Assembly (NCBI RefSeq): GCF_021018895.1
Contig: NC_079365.1
Location: 18,284,001-18,348,000 of the forward strand
DNA length: 64,000 nt
DNA from: Seriola aureovittata
Taxonomy: Eukaryota; Chordata; Actinopteri; Carangiformes; Carangidae
Direction of reading: 5' to 3'
Each line of letters opens with the position of its first letter. Within the stretch, counting starts at the first letter, position 1. The position numbers and the translations under genes were made by a program. Shown here one piece after another: positions 49,679-62,472 of this stretch. The notes beneath the pieces are model-generated. The model saw only the letters and a list, made by a program, of their open reading frames with translations. It was not told the DNA's origin and made no database searches.

Positions 49679-52600
49679 TTATGTATCTATCTATGATTCA
49701 AGGTTTCACTAGCCTGTGGGTTATCATCATCATCATCATCTTCCTCCTCTTCCTCATCACCCGTGTCTTCATCAGACACATCACCTTCCTCTGCATCTGG
49801 GTCAAGGTTTGCTGGCAGCTTCTTTCCCTGAAAAAACATTGTTGTTCATTGAGTCATGTTTTCACTTTGTGTGAGTCCTTTCAGCTGAGCAGTGAAAAGA
49901 ATACTCTGTTTTGCTAAAAACAATTTTACCTTGACTAAAACCTTCCCTTTGAGGATCTCAGGAGAGGGCAGCTTCTTGCATTCATGCACATTGACATTGG
50001 ACAGGTCCAGTTTGTCCTGCAGCACCTCTCTCAGATGCTCAGCCATTTTTTTCTGCTGAGGCACAGTGCAGTGGTTCTCTATGGACAAGATCACTGGGTA
50101 TCTGGGGAGAGGGAGGGGTGAGGTGATGACAAATGAATTACTGAGCCAGCATGTTAAACAGGCCATAATACAAACTGTATGAATATCAGGACCAGGAGCA
50201 CTGACTGTGATTTCGTGAAGGCATATTTGTTGATTGTTTCAATAACATCTTTGAAGAGGATTTTGGATGTCAGGGTGTAACCATGATGTATAATGGGTTC
50301 TCCATCTGGCCCATCCCAGCAGTCCACTGAAAAAAGAGAAAGAGAGTACATTACCTGGACTGTGAGGCCTGTATGGATATGAAATTACAGTGAAGAGAGC
50401 TGAAGTTCAGGGTTTTGCAGGCTCTTACCCTCCACACAGCGACAGCCAGCCTGGAGAACATAGGCATACATTTCCACTCTAGACTGAGACAGCAGCTGGT
50501 CTCCTGTCAAGTAGGTGTTATGTGATGTGGCAATAAAGTAGTTACAGAGAGGCTGCGTCATGTCCTGGTTCACCTGATTGTGCTCGGGGTTGAAGATATC
50601 GCCTGCAGGACTCCGCATGTAGTTTGTAAAACCTTAAGGAAGAAAGTTTCAGACCAGGTGTTTTGATTGTATGTCTATGTGTAATGTCTGGTCCAAGCAA
50701 CACATGTGATGTTACTGATACTTAATTTGCATATATGCATATATGGGAATTTGCCATACCATCGATACCCAGTACCATACGCTGCAGGTTCTCAGGACAT
50801 GGCTCAAACTTTGCCACTATGTCGATAAGGTGCTCTTTGGCCAGGCCGCGCATCTGTAAATAAAACAACTTACTCAGAGTTTTACACATACAGTATGTTG
50901 AGTCAGTTCAGTGCTTTTATGATGAATTAGCAGCCTTAGAAAATGTTCGGTTTACATTTTTAGTAACTGAAGTTCTTTTAAATAGAGGGCTTATAACTAT
51001 TTTTCACTGCTTTCCGTTAACTTAAATTTGAGAGGCTCATATCAGGCTCTGCCACAAACAACGAAAAATACTATAAAGAGAAGTAATTAAAGATGTAAAT
51101 GCATTGAATGGATACTGTTTAACAAAAACTGACCGTGAACCATGTGTCAAGAATGGGGTTTGATTTAATGAAAATCATAAGTATAATAATTGAAAAGAAA
51201 AAAACACAATAGGATGTTCCTTTCACCTGAAATGACAGATCTATGTGATTATTTTTACTTAGTATGTTGTACCTTCTGTTCATTTTCCAGAAAGCGTGCA
51301 AGGTCGTGGAGATCCATGACTTCTTTCTGATTGCTGTAGGAGATCATTATCAGATAGAGGTCTCTGCGTGTGGAAATCATCTTATAGAACGAACAGAATT
51401 CTTCAAAACCCAGAGAGCCTTGGTTCTCGTCTGTGTCTGCTTCCTACAGATAGTGACAAAAGTCTTTTATGAGACAGACATAACTCTTTCAGTACGTGTG
51501 ATTTGAGATAACCACCCTGCCAAAGAAAATATGTACCACCATATATACCCATCTGAAGGCTATATCTCTCTGTCACCATCAAACAAGATGGAGTTCTTTC
51601 ACAGAGACTATCATCATCAGGAGGGGGGACAGTGAGCTGCTGAACTAAAGCAATATTACAGTGCAGCTGAAGCCATCTGTTCAGCGGTGGCCATATGGCC
51701 TTCCTGTGGCACCCTCCTGCCAAAATACCGTATATACATATTTATCTGCTGGCTCCATCTCCTTTTTTTTGTCTCACTGCTTAAATGACGAAAATGATGT
51801 GAAGATCACATTGAGACTCGGCTTCTTAAGGGAACACCGAGGATTTTCCACCGTTAACCCTCTTCTTTGGCTTAAAGGTTTTAACGATTCTTTCACCCCC
51901 GTTTCTTTCCTACACCAGTTTGTTCTCCGAGGAAGCGGACCTGTGCTTTTCTGGTTTAAAAACATTTTGTGCTATATGCCATGTTTTGCCATATACAGAC
52001 CTCTCTATTTATTTTAGCCATGCTATCAGTGTGGCGTGGCTGTGTCAGTGGAATTCTGTTGGTCAGTCCACCACTTTGGTCCAGACTGAAATGTCTTAAC
52101 AACAGATGCATTGCCATTACATTTTGAAAAGATAGTCATGGTACTGCTACTGAAGTCCCCTGACTTTTTCTCTAACTCCACTATGAGTTTGACATTTGTG
52201 GTTCTGAATGAAATGTCTCAACAAATATTGGATGAATTGCCTTTAAACTGCCAACATCAAGTTGGTTTATGACAAATAACTATTGACAATTAACTAAACT
52301 AATGCAAAACTAATGCCATTCTCATTTGTCTAAGTAATACTTTTGTGCTGACTATTGAACATTAGTATCCTAACATACTCAGTAAAGATAGTGACCATGG
52401 TTAACACCAGCATTGCAAGCATGCTATGCAGCATTTAGTGCATAGCACAGCTGCTGCTGACTAAAGCTTCACAGAGTTGGCATCTCTGCAGACTCTTAGT
52501 CCTGTTACTTTATTTTTTTGTTACTGTGCATTACCAAGGTAGAGTCATTCATGCCACAAGATAAATCATGCAGTTGAATATAATTATGTTTTGCAGCCAT

Positions 52601-55600
52601 GCAACCCAAATTGGATGAATCAACATTTCCTGTAAGAAGATGCTGTATTAGTGATACTAGATTACTAAATATACAAAAGCTCAGAAGTAGCTTTGATGGT
52701 GGGTCTTGGTTGTAAGTCTTACCTGAAACATCTCCCTGACTTTCTGCTTGGGTAAATTCACATTGAGTTTGTGGAGCAGCTGGTGAACCTCTCCAATGCT
52801 CAAGGTGCCATCTCCGTTTTTGTCGGCCTCAGAGAAAGTCTGCTGTAACCATGTAAGGCTGCAGTTAAGGTTCATGATCAGGTCAGTTAATTTGTGTTGT
52901 TCTATTGTTCAGCTTGTACAACTGGTCTAATTATTCAGTTCAGAGTGTGTTATCATAACTGTTAGGCTAAATAATCAGTTGAATATGAAGTGATGTATTT
53001 GTAGCGGTTAATCATATTGTCATTTAGACATTGAACATGTGCACGAGTGGCTAGATAAAGGATATTGATCACGAGTGCGTTGCCTTCGGGCCAAACTGTC
53101 TTCATCACTGATACCAGCCATGAGGTATTTCAGCCCAGTGATCCAGGTGCGGGCCTCCTCTGCGTTGGTGGAGACAAGGTCCAGGGACTTCACTCGCTCC
53201 CCATAGTAAATACTGAAGCAGCAGTTTGGGTCGAAACGGTTGTCTGCGTATCGCCTGAAGATCTCAGATTTTTTCCCCTCACAGACTTCATGGATGGAAT
53301 CAATAGTTACTGAAACAGATAATCAAGGAAGGTTGTACTGATCATTGAGAGCTTTCCATCATTTTAAATTACTAAGTGTTTGGTTGGAACAGGTTGGATT
53401 GCCCTCAGACTCTATTTGTGCTGAAAAACTACTTGTAAATGTCTTCGTTTATTTCTGATTGCCTGCATGTAATCCCTTTCAGTCCTTTATCAAAAACAGC
53501 ATTTTTGTGTTGCTTCCATTTATCCGCTACTCATTAGCTTCAAATATAGATGCATTGTACAATTTCTTTTTCAGGTTAACCAGGGCTATTTACAGTGAAA
53601 ATGAAGAAATATTTGATGTAAATAATTGCCCTTCGAGATTTATAATGGATTATATACAGTATATATGTAGATTTTAGGTTTGCTTAAAATAATGCTGTAA
53701 TAGAATGCATTTTTATTGTAATTCACAGGGTATCAAATACAATAGCTCATTACAGAACAGAGATAACAGAGCACAAGATGAAAGTGAAATTATCTTAGCA
53801 TCCTGTAGGCCCACTGAGAGAAGAGGAGGTTCAATCTATTTATTACCCTCCTAATCTTTGATAGATCTAATTTGTCTATTAGCAATGGTGATTTTAAAGC
53901 AGTTACGCTCTTGACATGTGAGCACTGCTCAATAGTTTGATCTTGAGCACAACCTCAAAACCAAAACTATCCACAAGAGCAGCCTGATAAATACACACTC
54001 AGATGTTCAGCTCTGTAAATTCAGAGTAGTGATGGCTCACTTTTGGCCTTGTCGTGTTTCCTGGAGGGCCGCCATCGGATGCAGGATTTGTGCTCGTCCA
54101 GGTAAAAGAATCGGACCAGTCCTTTCTTCTTCCCCTTCAGCTTGGTCATCTGAGTGCCAGTCTGCATGGTGCACATACACCTCTCCACTACATGAGAGCA
54201 CAAAGAGAAACATTATTGATCAGTGGTCAAATGGTTGTGGGATGATCACATTGTTATTTATTTAGTCCAAACATCAGATGAAGTCCATTCACATTGTGTT
54301 TCTGTGAAGTTTATAAGTGAAATGTAACATGTTGGTGCTTAAGATTTTCCATTTTCCCACTGATTTAGTCAAGAGTGTGTAATGTGAAATGCTGCCGTAC
54401 GTGCGTTGTGATTTTGTGAAGGAAGACATTATGACTAACTCAAAGGAATCCCTGAAGCTACCGAGACAAGTAGGGGTTTACCATCAAGCACTTGTTTGTG
54501 AGATTATAGGCTGCGTCACACAGGGATTTAAGTAGCTGTTTATGTGTTAACGATAAGAAGCACAAGAAGGAAAAGATACACAACCCTAAAATCATTATTG
54601 TCCAAAAACAAAAACAAATCAATCAATTATCAGCTGCCTCACAAAGATTCAAATTATTTGTCCACATTTCTTTGTCCAAATCTAAATGGTGGGTCCATAG
54701 TGCTTGTACTAAAAAAGCATCTCAGATGCAACAATTTTATTGTAACATTCAGGCCATGCTTATTCATGGTGAAGTGGTGTGATTGTTTTGTGTGCTGAGA
54801 GTAGGTAACCTTTGTTTGTAATCTGAAGCTCAGATTGATGTGACGCAACCTGGCACATCATTCAGGCTAATCCTTAAGGATTGTCTACTGTCCATATGCC
54901 CATTATCTACTCACAGGCCTCCCAGCTTCCCTGCGTCTCTGTTCTGTTTTACTGTAAGTGGAACACCCATATTTTGGATGCCATTCACAAGAAGATAACA
55001 TGTTAACATAGTGTTTAGTGAGTTTGTAATGGTTAGTTTCAAATTCATAGGTTGTTGTTTTAATATATCACATTAATTTCATACGTGTCCAGTTATAAAT
55101 TCCCTTTTACAAAAGTTTACAGCTTCTGCTAAATAACCTGTTGACATTCTGCAGTAACATTCAGCATGTTTTAGATGCTAGTAGGGACATTTCGTAGGCT
55201 CTCTGTCTTTTTTTAATCTGCCCTCCTAAAGGTAACCAATGACCTCTCTTCAGCAGCCTACAGGGGAGAAAGAGCACAATTTTAATTCTTTTAAGACTTA
55301 AGTGCAGCTTTTGAAACTGCAGATCATGGCATTTTAATTGACCGTCTTAAAACCTGGGTTGGCATGAGGGGTATTGCACTTAGTTGGTTTTACTCCTACC
55401 TTTTAGAAAGAACATACATGTGGCGTACTGCAAGGTTCAGTTTTAGGCCCAATTTTATTTTCTATCTACATACTTCCACTTGTCCAAGTCATCCAGTGCG
55501 TCAAGACCTTGTGACCCAGACAGTCTGCTGTAATATATTATTGTTCAATCCACCAAACCCCATTAATCCCATTCAGAGTGCCCTTGGTCCCCTGTCTGCC

Positions 55601-56185
55601 AATATGAAGTCTGTTGCCAGTAGTTTTGAACAACACATCACAAAGGTTGTCCAGTCCTGCTTCCTCCAAATGAGAAACATCTCCAGAATCAAGCCAATAC
55701 TTTCACACCCTGATCTGGGAAAAGTCATTCACATATTTATCTTCTCTGCAACCCCCTCCTCTCTGGCATAAACCAAAAGTCACTCTCCTGTCCAGAATGC
55801 AAAATTATTTAATGAGTCATTGATGAGTCTTACCTATCTGACCCAGTCTCCATTTAGGCTGTGCAACCACGCTGCCACCAATCCAGAAAAACTCCTCTGC
55901 GAGTCTGGATATGGATGCTTTCTGCCAGAGTTTTGGGGAGCTCATTATGGACGGGGTGGGCGAATTCAAGGGGCTCGAGGCCTGTTTTGCCTGATGGAAG
56001 GAGCCCCTAGCCAGCGAGGGGGAGAAAATTCCTGATGGCAAAGATCCCAAAGACTGAAAGGTGGTCTTCTTGGGTGACAAAGAGGACAGTGGCTGGCTGC
56101 AACCCAGCCCTGGAGACAGAGGTGCCATCGCTGGGGTGATGTTCATCCCTGAATCGTACATTTGAGTCCGACTATCCCGTCCCAT
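45032..56185 (-). CDS. plch2: Phospholipase C eta-2
   Basis: PLC-eta enzymes hydrolyse PIP2 to IP3 and diacylglycerol and are very calcium-sensitive, mostly in neurons. Exons: 55834-56185, 54041-54187, 53066-53309, 52723-52852, 51273-51443, 50760-50853, 50429-50632, 50206-50326, 49930-50101, 49714-49827, 49497-49580, 48311-48408, 48124-48212, 47808-47993, 47587-47694, 47369-47493, 47171-47255, 46926-47072, 46330-46409, 45155-46241, 45032-45048; about 1284 residues. PH about 118-247; EF hands about 248-379 ([12 protein letters not shown]); X domain about 395-545 (catalytic His in [13 protein letters not shown]); acidic linker; Y domain about 645-800; C2 about 770-917; Pro/Glu-rich tail. [20 protein letters not shown] matches the PLCH2 N-terminus. 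Intron 3 is AT-AC type. The last exon adds only DSTTV, a possible PDZ ligand. Confidence 0.92.
48640..49220. promoter_or_regulatory. CpG-containing segment inside plch2 intron 11, possible internal promoter
   Basis: Against an AT-rich background this holds clustered CpG (GCGCATGCGTG near 48675, GTACGCGTGCGTG near 48695, ATCGCGAGCTAACTAGC near 49139, TATCGCGGCACTGCTAGCG near 49181), plus GCTAAC/GCTAGC words often seen at fish promoters. A minus-strand open frame (48796-49035) lacks an upstream ATG. Exons 11 and 12 join in phase without it. Confidence 0.3.
49611..49694. repeat. (ATCT)n microsatellite
   Basis: About twenty tandem ATCT units with a few changes at the right end, inside plch2 intron 10, ending about 20 bp from the exon 10 donor. 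Confidence 0.97.
52030..52500. repeat. Percomorph interspersed repeat, copy 2
   Basis: Contains TGGTCAGTCCACCACTTTGG then TCCAGACTGAAATGTCT, GATAGTGACCATGGTTAACA, and a GCATTTAGTGCATAGCACAG end. It lies in plch2 intron 4 and appears rearranged relative to copies 1 and 3. Confidence 0.6.
52853..53065 (-). promoter_or_regulatory. U12-type AT-AC intron of plch2 (intron 3)
   Basis: On the coding strand the exon ends CGTGATCA and the intron begins ATATCCTTT, the minor-spliceosome 5' site. Near the 3' end AACCTTAAC is the U12 branch-site consensus, 11 nt before the terminal AC. Joining the flanks restores [20 protein letters not shown] in phase 2, as in human PLCH2. There is no usable GT donor. 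Confidence 0.9.
55205..55815 (+). mobile_element. Decayed L2-like LINE reverse transcriptase fragment
   Basis: Shifted frames read [19 protein letters not shown], then ALSWFYSYL, then [17 protein letters not shown], the reverse transcriptase palm motifs, and downstream [20 protein letters not shown] with [11 protein letters not shown], the segment that follows in L2/Maui-type elements. Frameshifts and internal deletions make it nonfunctional. It lies antisense in plch2 intron 1. Confidence 0.75.
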
Positions 56186-57055
56186 TCACACTACATGAAC
56201 CCACCTTCCTCCTCATTCTGCTGGGCTCTTCAGCAAAGTTTCCTTATAGGACAGCGTCTCTCATGCAGCTTTTAAAGTGTCAGCATATCCTCCTCTTCTG
56301 GTTAAAGTATCCCCACATGGGATCAGGGAACAATATTCCCATCCTGAAGGTTCATTCTCCGTCATCCTGTGTTAATTGATCCAGTGTAGTAGCCATGGAT
56401 CCTTTGTTATTTATTTTTTTTGCACTGAGAGACGGCTTGCGGAGAGGAAGTGTGCAACATGTGTCAGTCACTAAATCTTCCTCAAGCTGTAATCCTGGAG
56501 GGAGGCTTCAGCCCTGCTTTCATGGAGGGATTTTCACGCAACCAGTAAGCCTCTGAAGAAACGAGAATGGGAAAGGAAGGTTCACATATTAATTTAACTA
56601 AGCTTATGGCAGTCCTAATCATTATAGAATATAGAAATTGTACTTTGATACTTTTAATTAACTGTTATTAGGATATACAGTATTAGGATTTAAGGTCACA
56701 CTGGTGCGTTAGACTATTAACAAGCAGGAAATATCCACTCTTCAACTGTGTGCAATGATTTCCCCCTAGAGGTGACTGTGTGACACATAGTACATGTATA
56801 TATCTACATCATGTAACTATAAACAAGGTGATCCACTGATATTTAAAACATTTATAAGTAGAGCTACTCCACAAAAGACTTATTTGCTCTTTCAAACTTT
56901 CAGCTTTACTTTAAAGACCCTACACACTCATGGTAAACTCACACTATGTCTTTGTGAATCTTGTGTGTTGTACCTGTCAGGTTGGGATAACTTATACCTT
57001 TATCTATACTTTCTATCAGTCTAGGGATATGACATAATAGACCTTTTCCGGCAGA

Positions 57056-57197
57056 CACAGGTGTCATTAATAACATTAACGATGGCTCAGTTCAATTAAG
57101 TGTCCCACTATGTTATTCCAGAGAGCCAGCACACACAATACCAGGATCTCTGCTAAGTGGAAGGCAGCCATCGTTAATGCTATTAAATACACCTGTG
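57056..57197. mobile_element. Short MITE with 32-bp terminal inverted repeats
   Basis: Arms 57056-57087 and 57166-57197 match inversely at 29 of 32 positions (CACAGGTGT ... CATTAACGATGGCT). Total length is 142 bp, with no coding capacity. The family is unnamed by me; it looks like a recent nonautonomous DNA transposon. Confidence 0.7.
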
Positions 57198-57519
57198 CTG
57201 TTCCTGCTTTGACAACTCAAAATGTCTGTTCGTAGCTTTGCTCCATCTGAGCAGAAACCTAATCAGCCAGAATAAGTAAAAACACCTTTGTTGGGCCAAC
57301 AAAATTATCATTAGGGAAACAACAACTAATAAATACTAAAGTTTCATGAACTTGGCTGAAGACGCCACAGATCTAAATTGCTTGTAAGTTATCAGAGTAG
57401 AAAAAGCACGGGGCTAAATAATCAATTTAATGGTTGTTGAATTCATTTACCTGCTTCAGTTTCAGGGTACTGGTGCAGTATGCATGCTGTCATACTGTCA
57501 TGGTTTACTAACAACAAAG

Positions 57520-57740
57520 TTATTAGGATTCATCATTTGTACCAAATTTCATGGCCATCCAACCTGCTGGTGGCACTGAAGGAAAAATCAGATGATCACC
57601 ATTCATTCCCTGGGGAACATAAATTATATGTATACATTTTTATGGTAATCCATCCAATAATAACAATTGTAGAGACATTTCAGTCTGAATGCAACACTGA
57701 CATCACTAGAGCTATGATGCTAGCATGGCAAAAAATGCAT
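57520..57740. repeat. Percomorph interspersed repeat, copy 3
   Basis: Contains TTAGGATTCATCATTTGTAC then CAAATTTCATGGCCATCCAA, GTAGAGACATTTCAGTCTGA and CTATGATGCTAGCATGGC. Same family as copies 1 and 2. Confidence 0.65.
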
Positions 57741-57800
57741 CAAAACACACACAAACATGCACAAACACTGGTTCCATTGCGGTGAAAATGAAAAACACTT

Positions 57801-59707
57801 CTCAGAACCATGTAGGATTGACTTAGATTTTAATGGGTATTATACAGGTTTTCCGAAGGAAAAAGAAAACATTGAAATAAGAGGCAAGTGAAACCCCACT
57901 TCCAAACCAAACTACAACAGCATCAGCTAACAAAATGGATATTGCTATTACACTGTACCCAACAAATACTGAGTGAGGGTATCATAATGATAAGACATAA
58001 AAGTGTTTCTTGCCTAAATATACGAGAGCACCTATAGGTTGAAACCATGAGAAGGTGTTGCTTCTACTCTATCTGATGAGGGAGCTGGAGGTGCTGAGAA
58101 TTCAAATCCATTTTTCAGTTTTTGGTCTGTGGTGTAATATATAATCTATAATTCATCAAATAATAAAGATCTTCTCAAATAAACAAAATCAAGGGAGAAA
58201 TTATAATATTCTGTTTCATGTGTCAAACCTACAAAAACTACTGATAGGTCAAGTTCACAATTATTTATGGTTTACATCCATTCTGGTAAATGCCCTGTGA
58301 TTGCAATGATACTCAGGGATACAACAATGAAATTGCAGTTTTGCAAATCCAAATATAGTCTTTTTGGTTTCAAGTAAGAGCAAAAAATAATATTCATAAT
58401 CAGTTTAAGTCTGGAGCAAGCAAACATACGAACAAATATCTTATTTACAATATCATTGTATTTACATCAGAGGATACTGAGGGAAAGTGTGTTAAATTCA
58501 AAATTCATGTTAACTTGTGTTTTGAAAAATGTAACAGGGAGTACAATGCACAATGCAAGGTTCTTTTCTTTAAAAAGTGCAATTCCTTTTCTTAAAGTAA
58601 AAAAATATATATCCATATTTTGTATATATGTAGAAATGTTGTTCATATAAACAGCATTTGTTGATTTAAGAGCCCTAAAACCAGTGACTAAAAATGAATG
58701 CTTTCTGTTGATAGGCAGCAAATTATTATAGAATATAAATTATTTTACAATACTCAATAGAAAATCAGAAGTACCGCATTTCAACAAATACAGACAGCTA
58801 TTTAAGTTTTTTTTTTTTCTTTTAGGAGGGCATTTGTAGACTTATCTGCACTAATGTGGGCAAGAATATTTACTATTCATCACATGGTTCGGTTGCAAAA
58901 ACATTACTGGAAAACAATGTTCAAACAACAAATAAAGTTGCATCATAATATTAAAAAGTAACACTTCCATAAAATATCTAAAGCATAAAACAGTGGTGGA
59001 CCTGAAGGCAGCCCACGTAACCTCCAATACTTCAGGTTTATAAAATACAAAAGGTAGACAAGCTGGTATACACGCGTACATGTTTGTTTATGGATGTTTT
59101 TTCTTGCCTGTGGAATAACAGTGCTGCGCAAGCAATATTTCTTAAAAAGTACATCCTCTACACAGTTATAAAAAGCAAGCTGATATTAAAAGTAAATAGT
59201 GGTAAACTGGTGTCTCTTGATTCCAGTGGTCTGCAATGACACCTTTGAGTGTACCAATATTTTGTGGCACCAAGAGTTTTATCATCTGCTCACGTTTCAC
59301 CAGGCGCAACATGTTTCTTCCCTTCATATTCAAGTAGTGTTATGTGGCTATATTTGCACATCTTAGAATAGCTTATACCAAAATAAAATCCTTGGACAGC
59401 GTCAGGTGTCTAACCGAGGGCTCTGACGTTACTGGAGAGATGTGTTCATCACTGAAGAAGTCTTTCTTAGTTTCACGCTCGACAACATGCTGAGACATCA
59501 TGCTACTTTCCAGTTCATTTCATTAAATTCATATATTGTCATAATAATATTGATTAATATCATATCATATTATATATGACAGATTTTTCCTCTACAAAAT
59601 TGACTTTGCATTTTGCTGAGTCTCATTTCCCTAACAGGAGGTGCAACAAAGTCCTTTATCATGCTCCTTTTGTTTGAGTCCTTTTCTCAAGTTTTGTATG
59701 TGCAACT
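57801..59707 (-). other. Probable ski 3' UTR and flank
   Basis: AT-rich sequence following the ski stop on the minus strand, with no other gene seen. I could not single out one polyadenylation signal. Confidence 0.45.
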
Positions 59708-62058
59708 TTAGGATCCATTGGTAAGTTGTGTGGTCTGTCTGTGTGTGTCTGTGTTAGCGTCCTTGGAGTCTCCAGGAGAGCTGCCGTTGGCTTGCACCGC
59801 CAGCTGGACTTGCAGATCTTTAACAACACTCTCCAGGCTCTGCCGAGCTTCTCTCTCCCGCTGAAGCTCTTGCCTCAGCTGCTCGCGATCGGCTTCCGCT
59901 TGCTGTAGCTGCACATGCAACTCTTCAATCTGCACAACACAACCCAACACGGAGAGCAGTCAGTATGAATGAAACGCACCAAAGTGACAGGATCAACGAT
60001 CTGTTATCTTTTAGGGATCTCAGCCGTCTTGGAGACATCTTACCTGAGTGGAGTACTTGACCCGGAGACGCTCAGCCTCACAGCCTTTGTCGCAAACGCG
60101 CAGCTGTCTCTCCATCTCCAGTTCTCTCTTCAGCCGCCCACAAGACTCCTCCGCGTCCCTCATCTTCCTCTCCCAATCCACACGAAGGCGTTCAATCTCC
60201 TTTCGCAGGTTGCGCTTGGCTTCGATGGCCTCACGAAGACGGCCTTTCTTAGCCACCCTCACGAACTCCAATTCCTGTAAAAAAACATCAGAATTATTTC
60301 ATGTTTGATACACTGATATTCACGGAGAGATTACTGTAACGTTGTACAGTATTCCACAAGAACAGGATGTGATACCTGCTGAAGGCTCCGTTTAGCTTGC
60401 ACAGCAGCTGCCAGCTTCTCCTCCTGCTTAACTCTCATCCTCACAATCTCCTGCAGCAGCTTTTCCCTGGCTTCTTTGGTGTCCAGGCCTGCATACAGCA
60501 TCTGTTTCAGGGTGTCTATCTCTGGGCAAACGGGCCCTGACAGCCACACAGGCCCCTCCTGAGCTCGAGCAACACTCTGAGGGGTCAGAGTCTGAGACAC
60601 ACCGGTGCAGGCTGATGGGGGAGAAGCTAAGGAGGAAGGTGGCACTGGACCTGAGGGAGAGAAAGATTTCTCATTAGTAAGACATCCATTAAAGTTCAAA
60701 AATGTTGTGTTAATTCTCAAAGAATTAGCCGAGGTGGAAAGGTGGGCTGTTTTTGTGACAAAGCTATCAGCACCTATAGAGAAAACAGTACTTAAACTAA
60801 AAGGTTATCACCAAATTTTTCTCAGGCTTAGAATTATATTTTGTATGATAAAGCACAGCCTCCCAACCCTTTTGTTCAGATGTAACACCCCAGCCCTGTA
60901 ATATGAACTCAGCTGCCCCTTATTCAACACCATTGAACCTTTGAACACCACTGAAACAATTGAACCTTCACTGTTTAGGTCAGTTTCAAGTTTGCATTCG
61001 TACTATACTTTTAGATTTTGCTCTTGTATCGCCATCTTTTATTTCTCTTGTATTTCTTCAATTTGACACCAGGGGGCGCAGTTGCACAGGAATCACCCTG
61101 AGCCGGCTCTACTATGGCTCATTTCCTGTGGGGTTCACTATGTGTAATAAAAGTTGTAACAGTAAAATCAGTATCTTATATGGACTGACTCTTGTAATGT
61201 TCAACCTCTCTGAGTTATTCCAAACTCCAGATGATGGGTGGTACTCACGATCATCACAGTCATCTACGTCAATCTCTCCATCTGTGTCCATATCATCGGC
61301 TCGGTTGGTGGTACTGGAAGGGGACGGTTTTACTGCAGGTTGTACTTCCCCGTTATGCGGCTCCTGGGGCGGCCTGGACATGGCTGGGGGTCCCCTGCCA
61401 GGAGCGTGGCTGTCCCTGGGATTGACCGGAGGGGCCAGAGGAGCTAGTGTAAGATTAGGAGCCGCCAAAGTCTCCTGATTCTTAGAGTAGGACCTATGGA
61501 AGCAATAGGGGTACATTTGAAGCATTTCACTGCTTATTTGTTCAGTTTAACACATATTATGTCTTTAAAATGGAAACTATAACTGCTCTCAGATGACTCA
61601 CCTCTCCACCTCATTCTGAGTAGCTGGTTTCTCTTTTTCTGCGGCTTTAGGAGACCAGGGGCGGAAAGCAGAGGGCCTCTGTTTCAGTTGGACCTGTTTC
61701 AGGTCCTGGAACAACAAACACAACAACAAGCTTGGATAAACCCACAGTAAACTACCACTGGAACATTAAATCAGCCGTGACGAACACACTCAAAGGCCCC
61801 TCTTCATTTAACAAAGCCAAATGATCAGGTCATACATAGGATGATAATGTGATGATTCAAACAGACAACGGCTTTTACGTCACCCTTTTGATGTTTGAGT
61901 TTAACAGCAAATCCAGTTTCACTCTAGCAACACGGACAAAGAGTGTACAAACCTTGTGTGCAGACTTTGAGAGGGATTGTAACCAGTCAGGTTTCCTGTC
62001 TTTGTCAGCTGATGGAGACTGTAATTTATCGAATTTGGACCTCTTGGCAGGGACCGGG
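59708..62058 (-). CDS. ski: SKI proto-oncogene, C-terminal exons (partial gene)
   Basis: SKI is a nuclear corepressor that binds SMAD2/3/4 and dampens TGF-beta signalling. Six coding exons are present: 61953-62058, 61602-61705, 61249-61493, 60376-60650, 60044-60274, 59708-59929 (1183 nt, in phase throughout). The DACH-homology and SMAD4-binding exons must lie beyond the right edge. The C-terminus is a long coiled coil with the SKI repeats: [98 protein letters not shown] also matches SKI. The middle exons are low-complexity ([35 protein letters not shown]). A paralogue suffix (skia/skib) cannot be assigned. Same strand as plch2, with which human SKI is linked on 1p36. Confidence 0.92.
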
Positions 62059-62422
62059 CTGGGAGACTGAGGAGAGCAAGAGAGAATGGATGGTTAATCA
62101 TCATCATGCTTGCAGAGATAAAGTGCAGATATTACATCATGGAGTACAGCGGATATTTCAAGAGCCCACAACTTCTAAAAATGATACTGTATGACTGTAA
62201 ATGGCATTATTCATAAGCAACACATGGATTTGTCAGAACATGGCTTTGTCCAAAACTGATTTGTTTTTCATTTCAGTCATTTAATACTTGCAGGAAAAGA
62301 GCCGAGAGTCACAGAAAGGTGGAAAATAGATGAAAACAGTAGAGAAGTCACAGAGAGGGAAGGAGGATAGAAGATGTGTCTGTGTAAGCATTCAGTCTCT
62401 GAGCTTGGCATGTCTGCATGTT

Positions 62423-62431
62423 TGTGTGTGT

Positions 62432-62470
<39 letters not shown>
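62423..62470. repeat. (TG)n microsatellite
   Basis: Near-perfect TG dinucleotide run with one interruption, in a ski intron. Confidence 0.97.

Positions 62471-62472
<2 letters not shown>

Larger units (their letters stand above)
56186..57800. other. plch2 5' region and plch2-ski spacer
   Basis: It carries the plch2 5' untranslated region just right of 56185, a small MITE (57056-57197) and a repeat (57520-57740). No coding exon is supported. Confidence 0.5.

Noticed and set aside
49611..49694. Regular short repeats that might suggest a CRISPR array
   Set aside because: Plain ATCT tetranucleotide microsatellite in an intron; no spacers and a eukaryotic context.
51661..52017. 118-codon plus-strand ORF
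   Set aside because: Lies in plch2 intron 4, resembles no protein, and its right end runs into an interspersed repeat.
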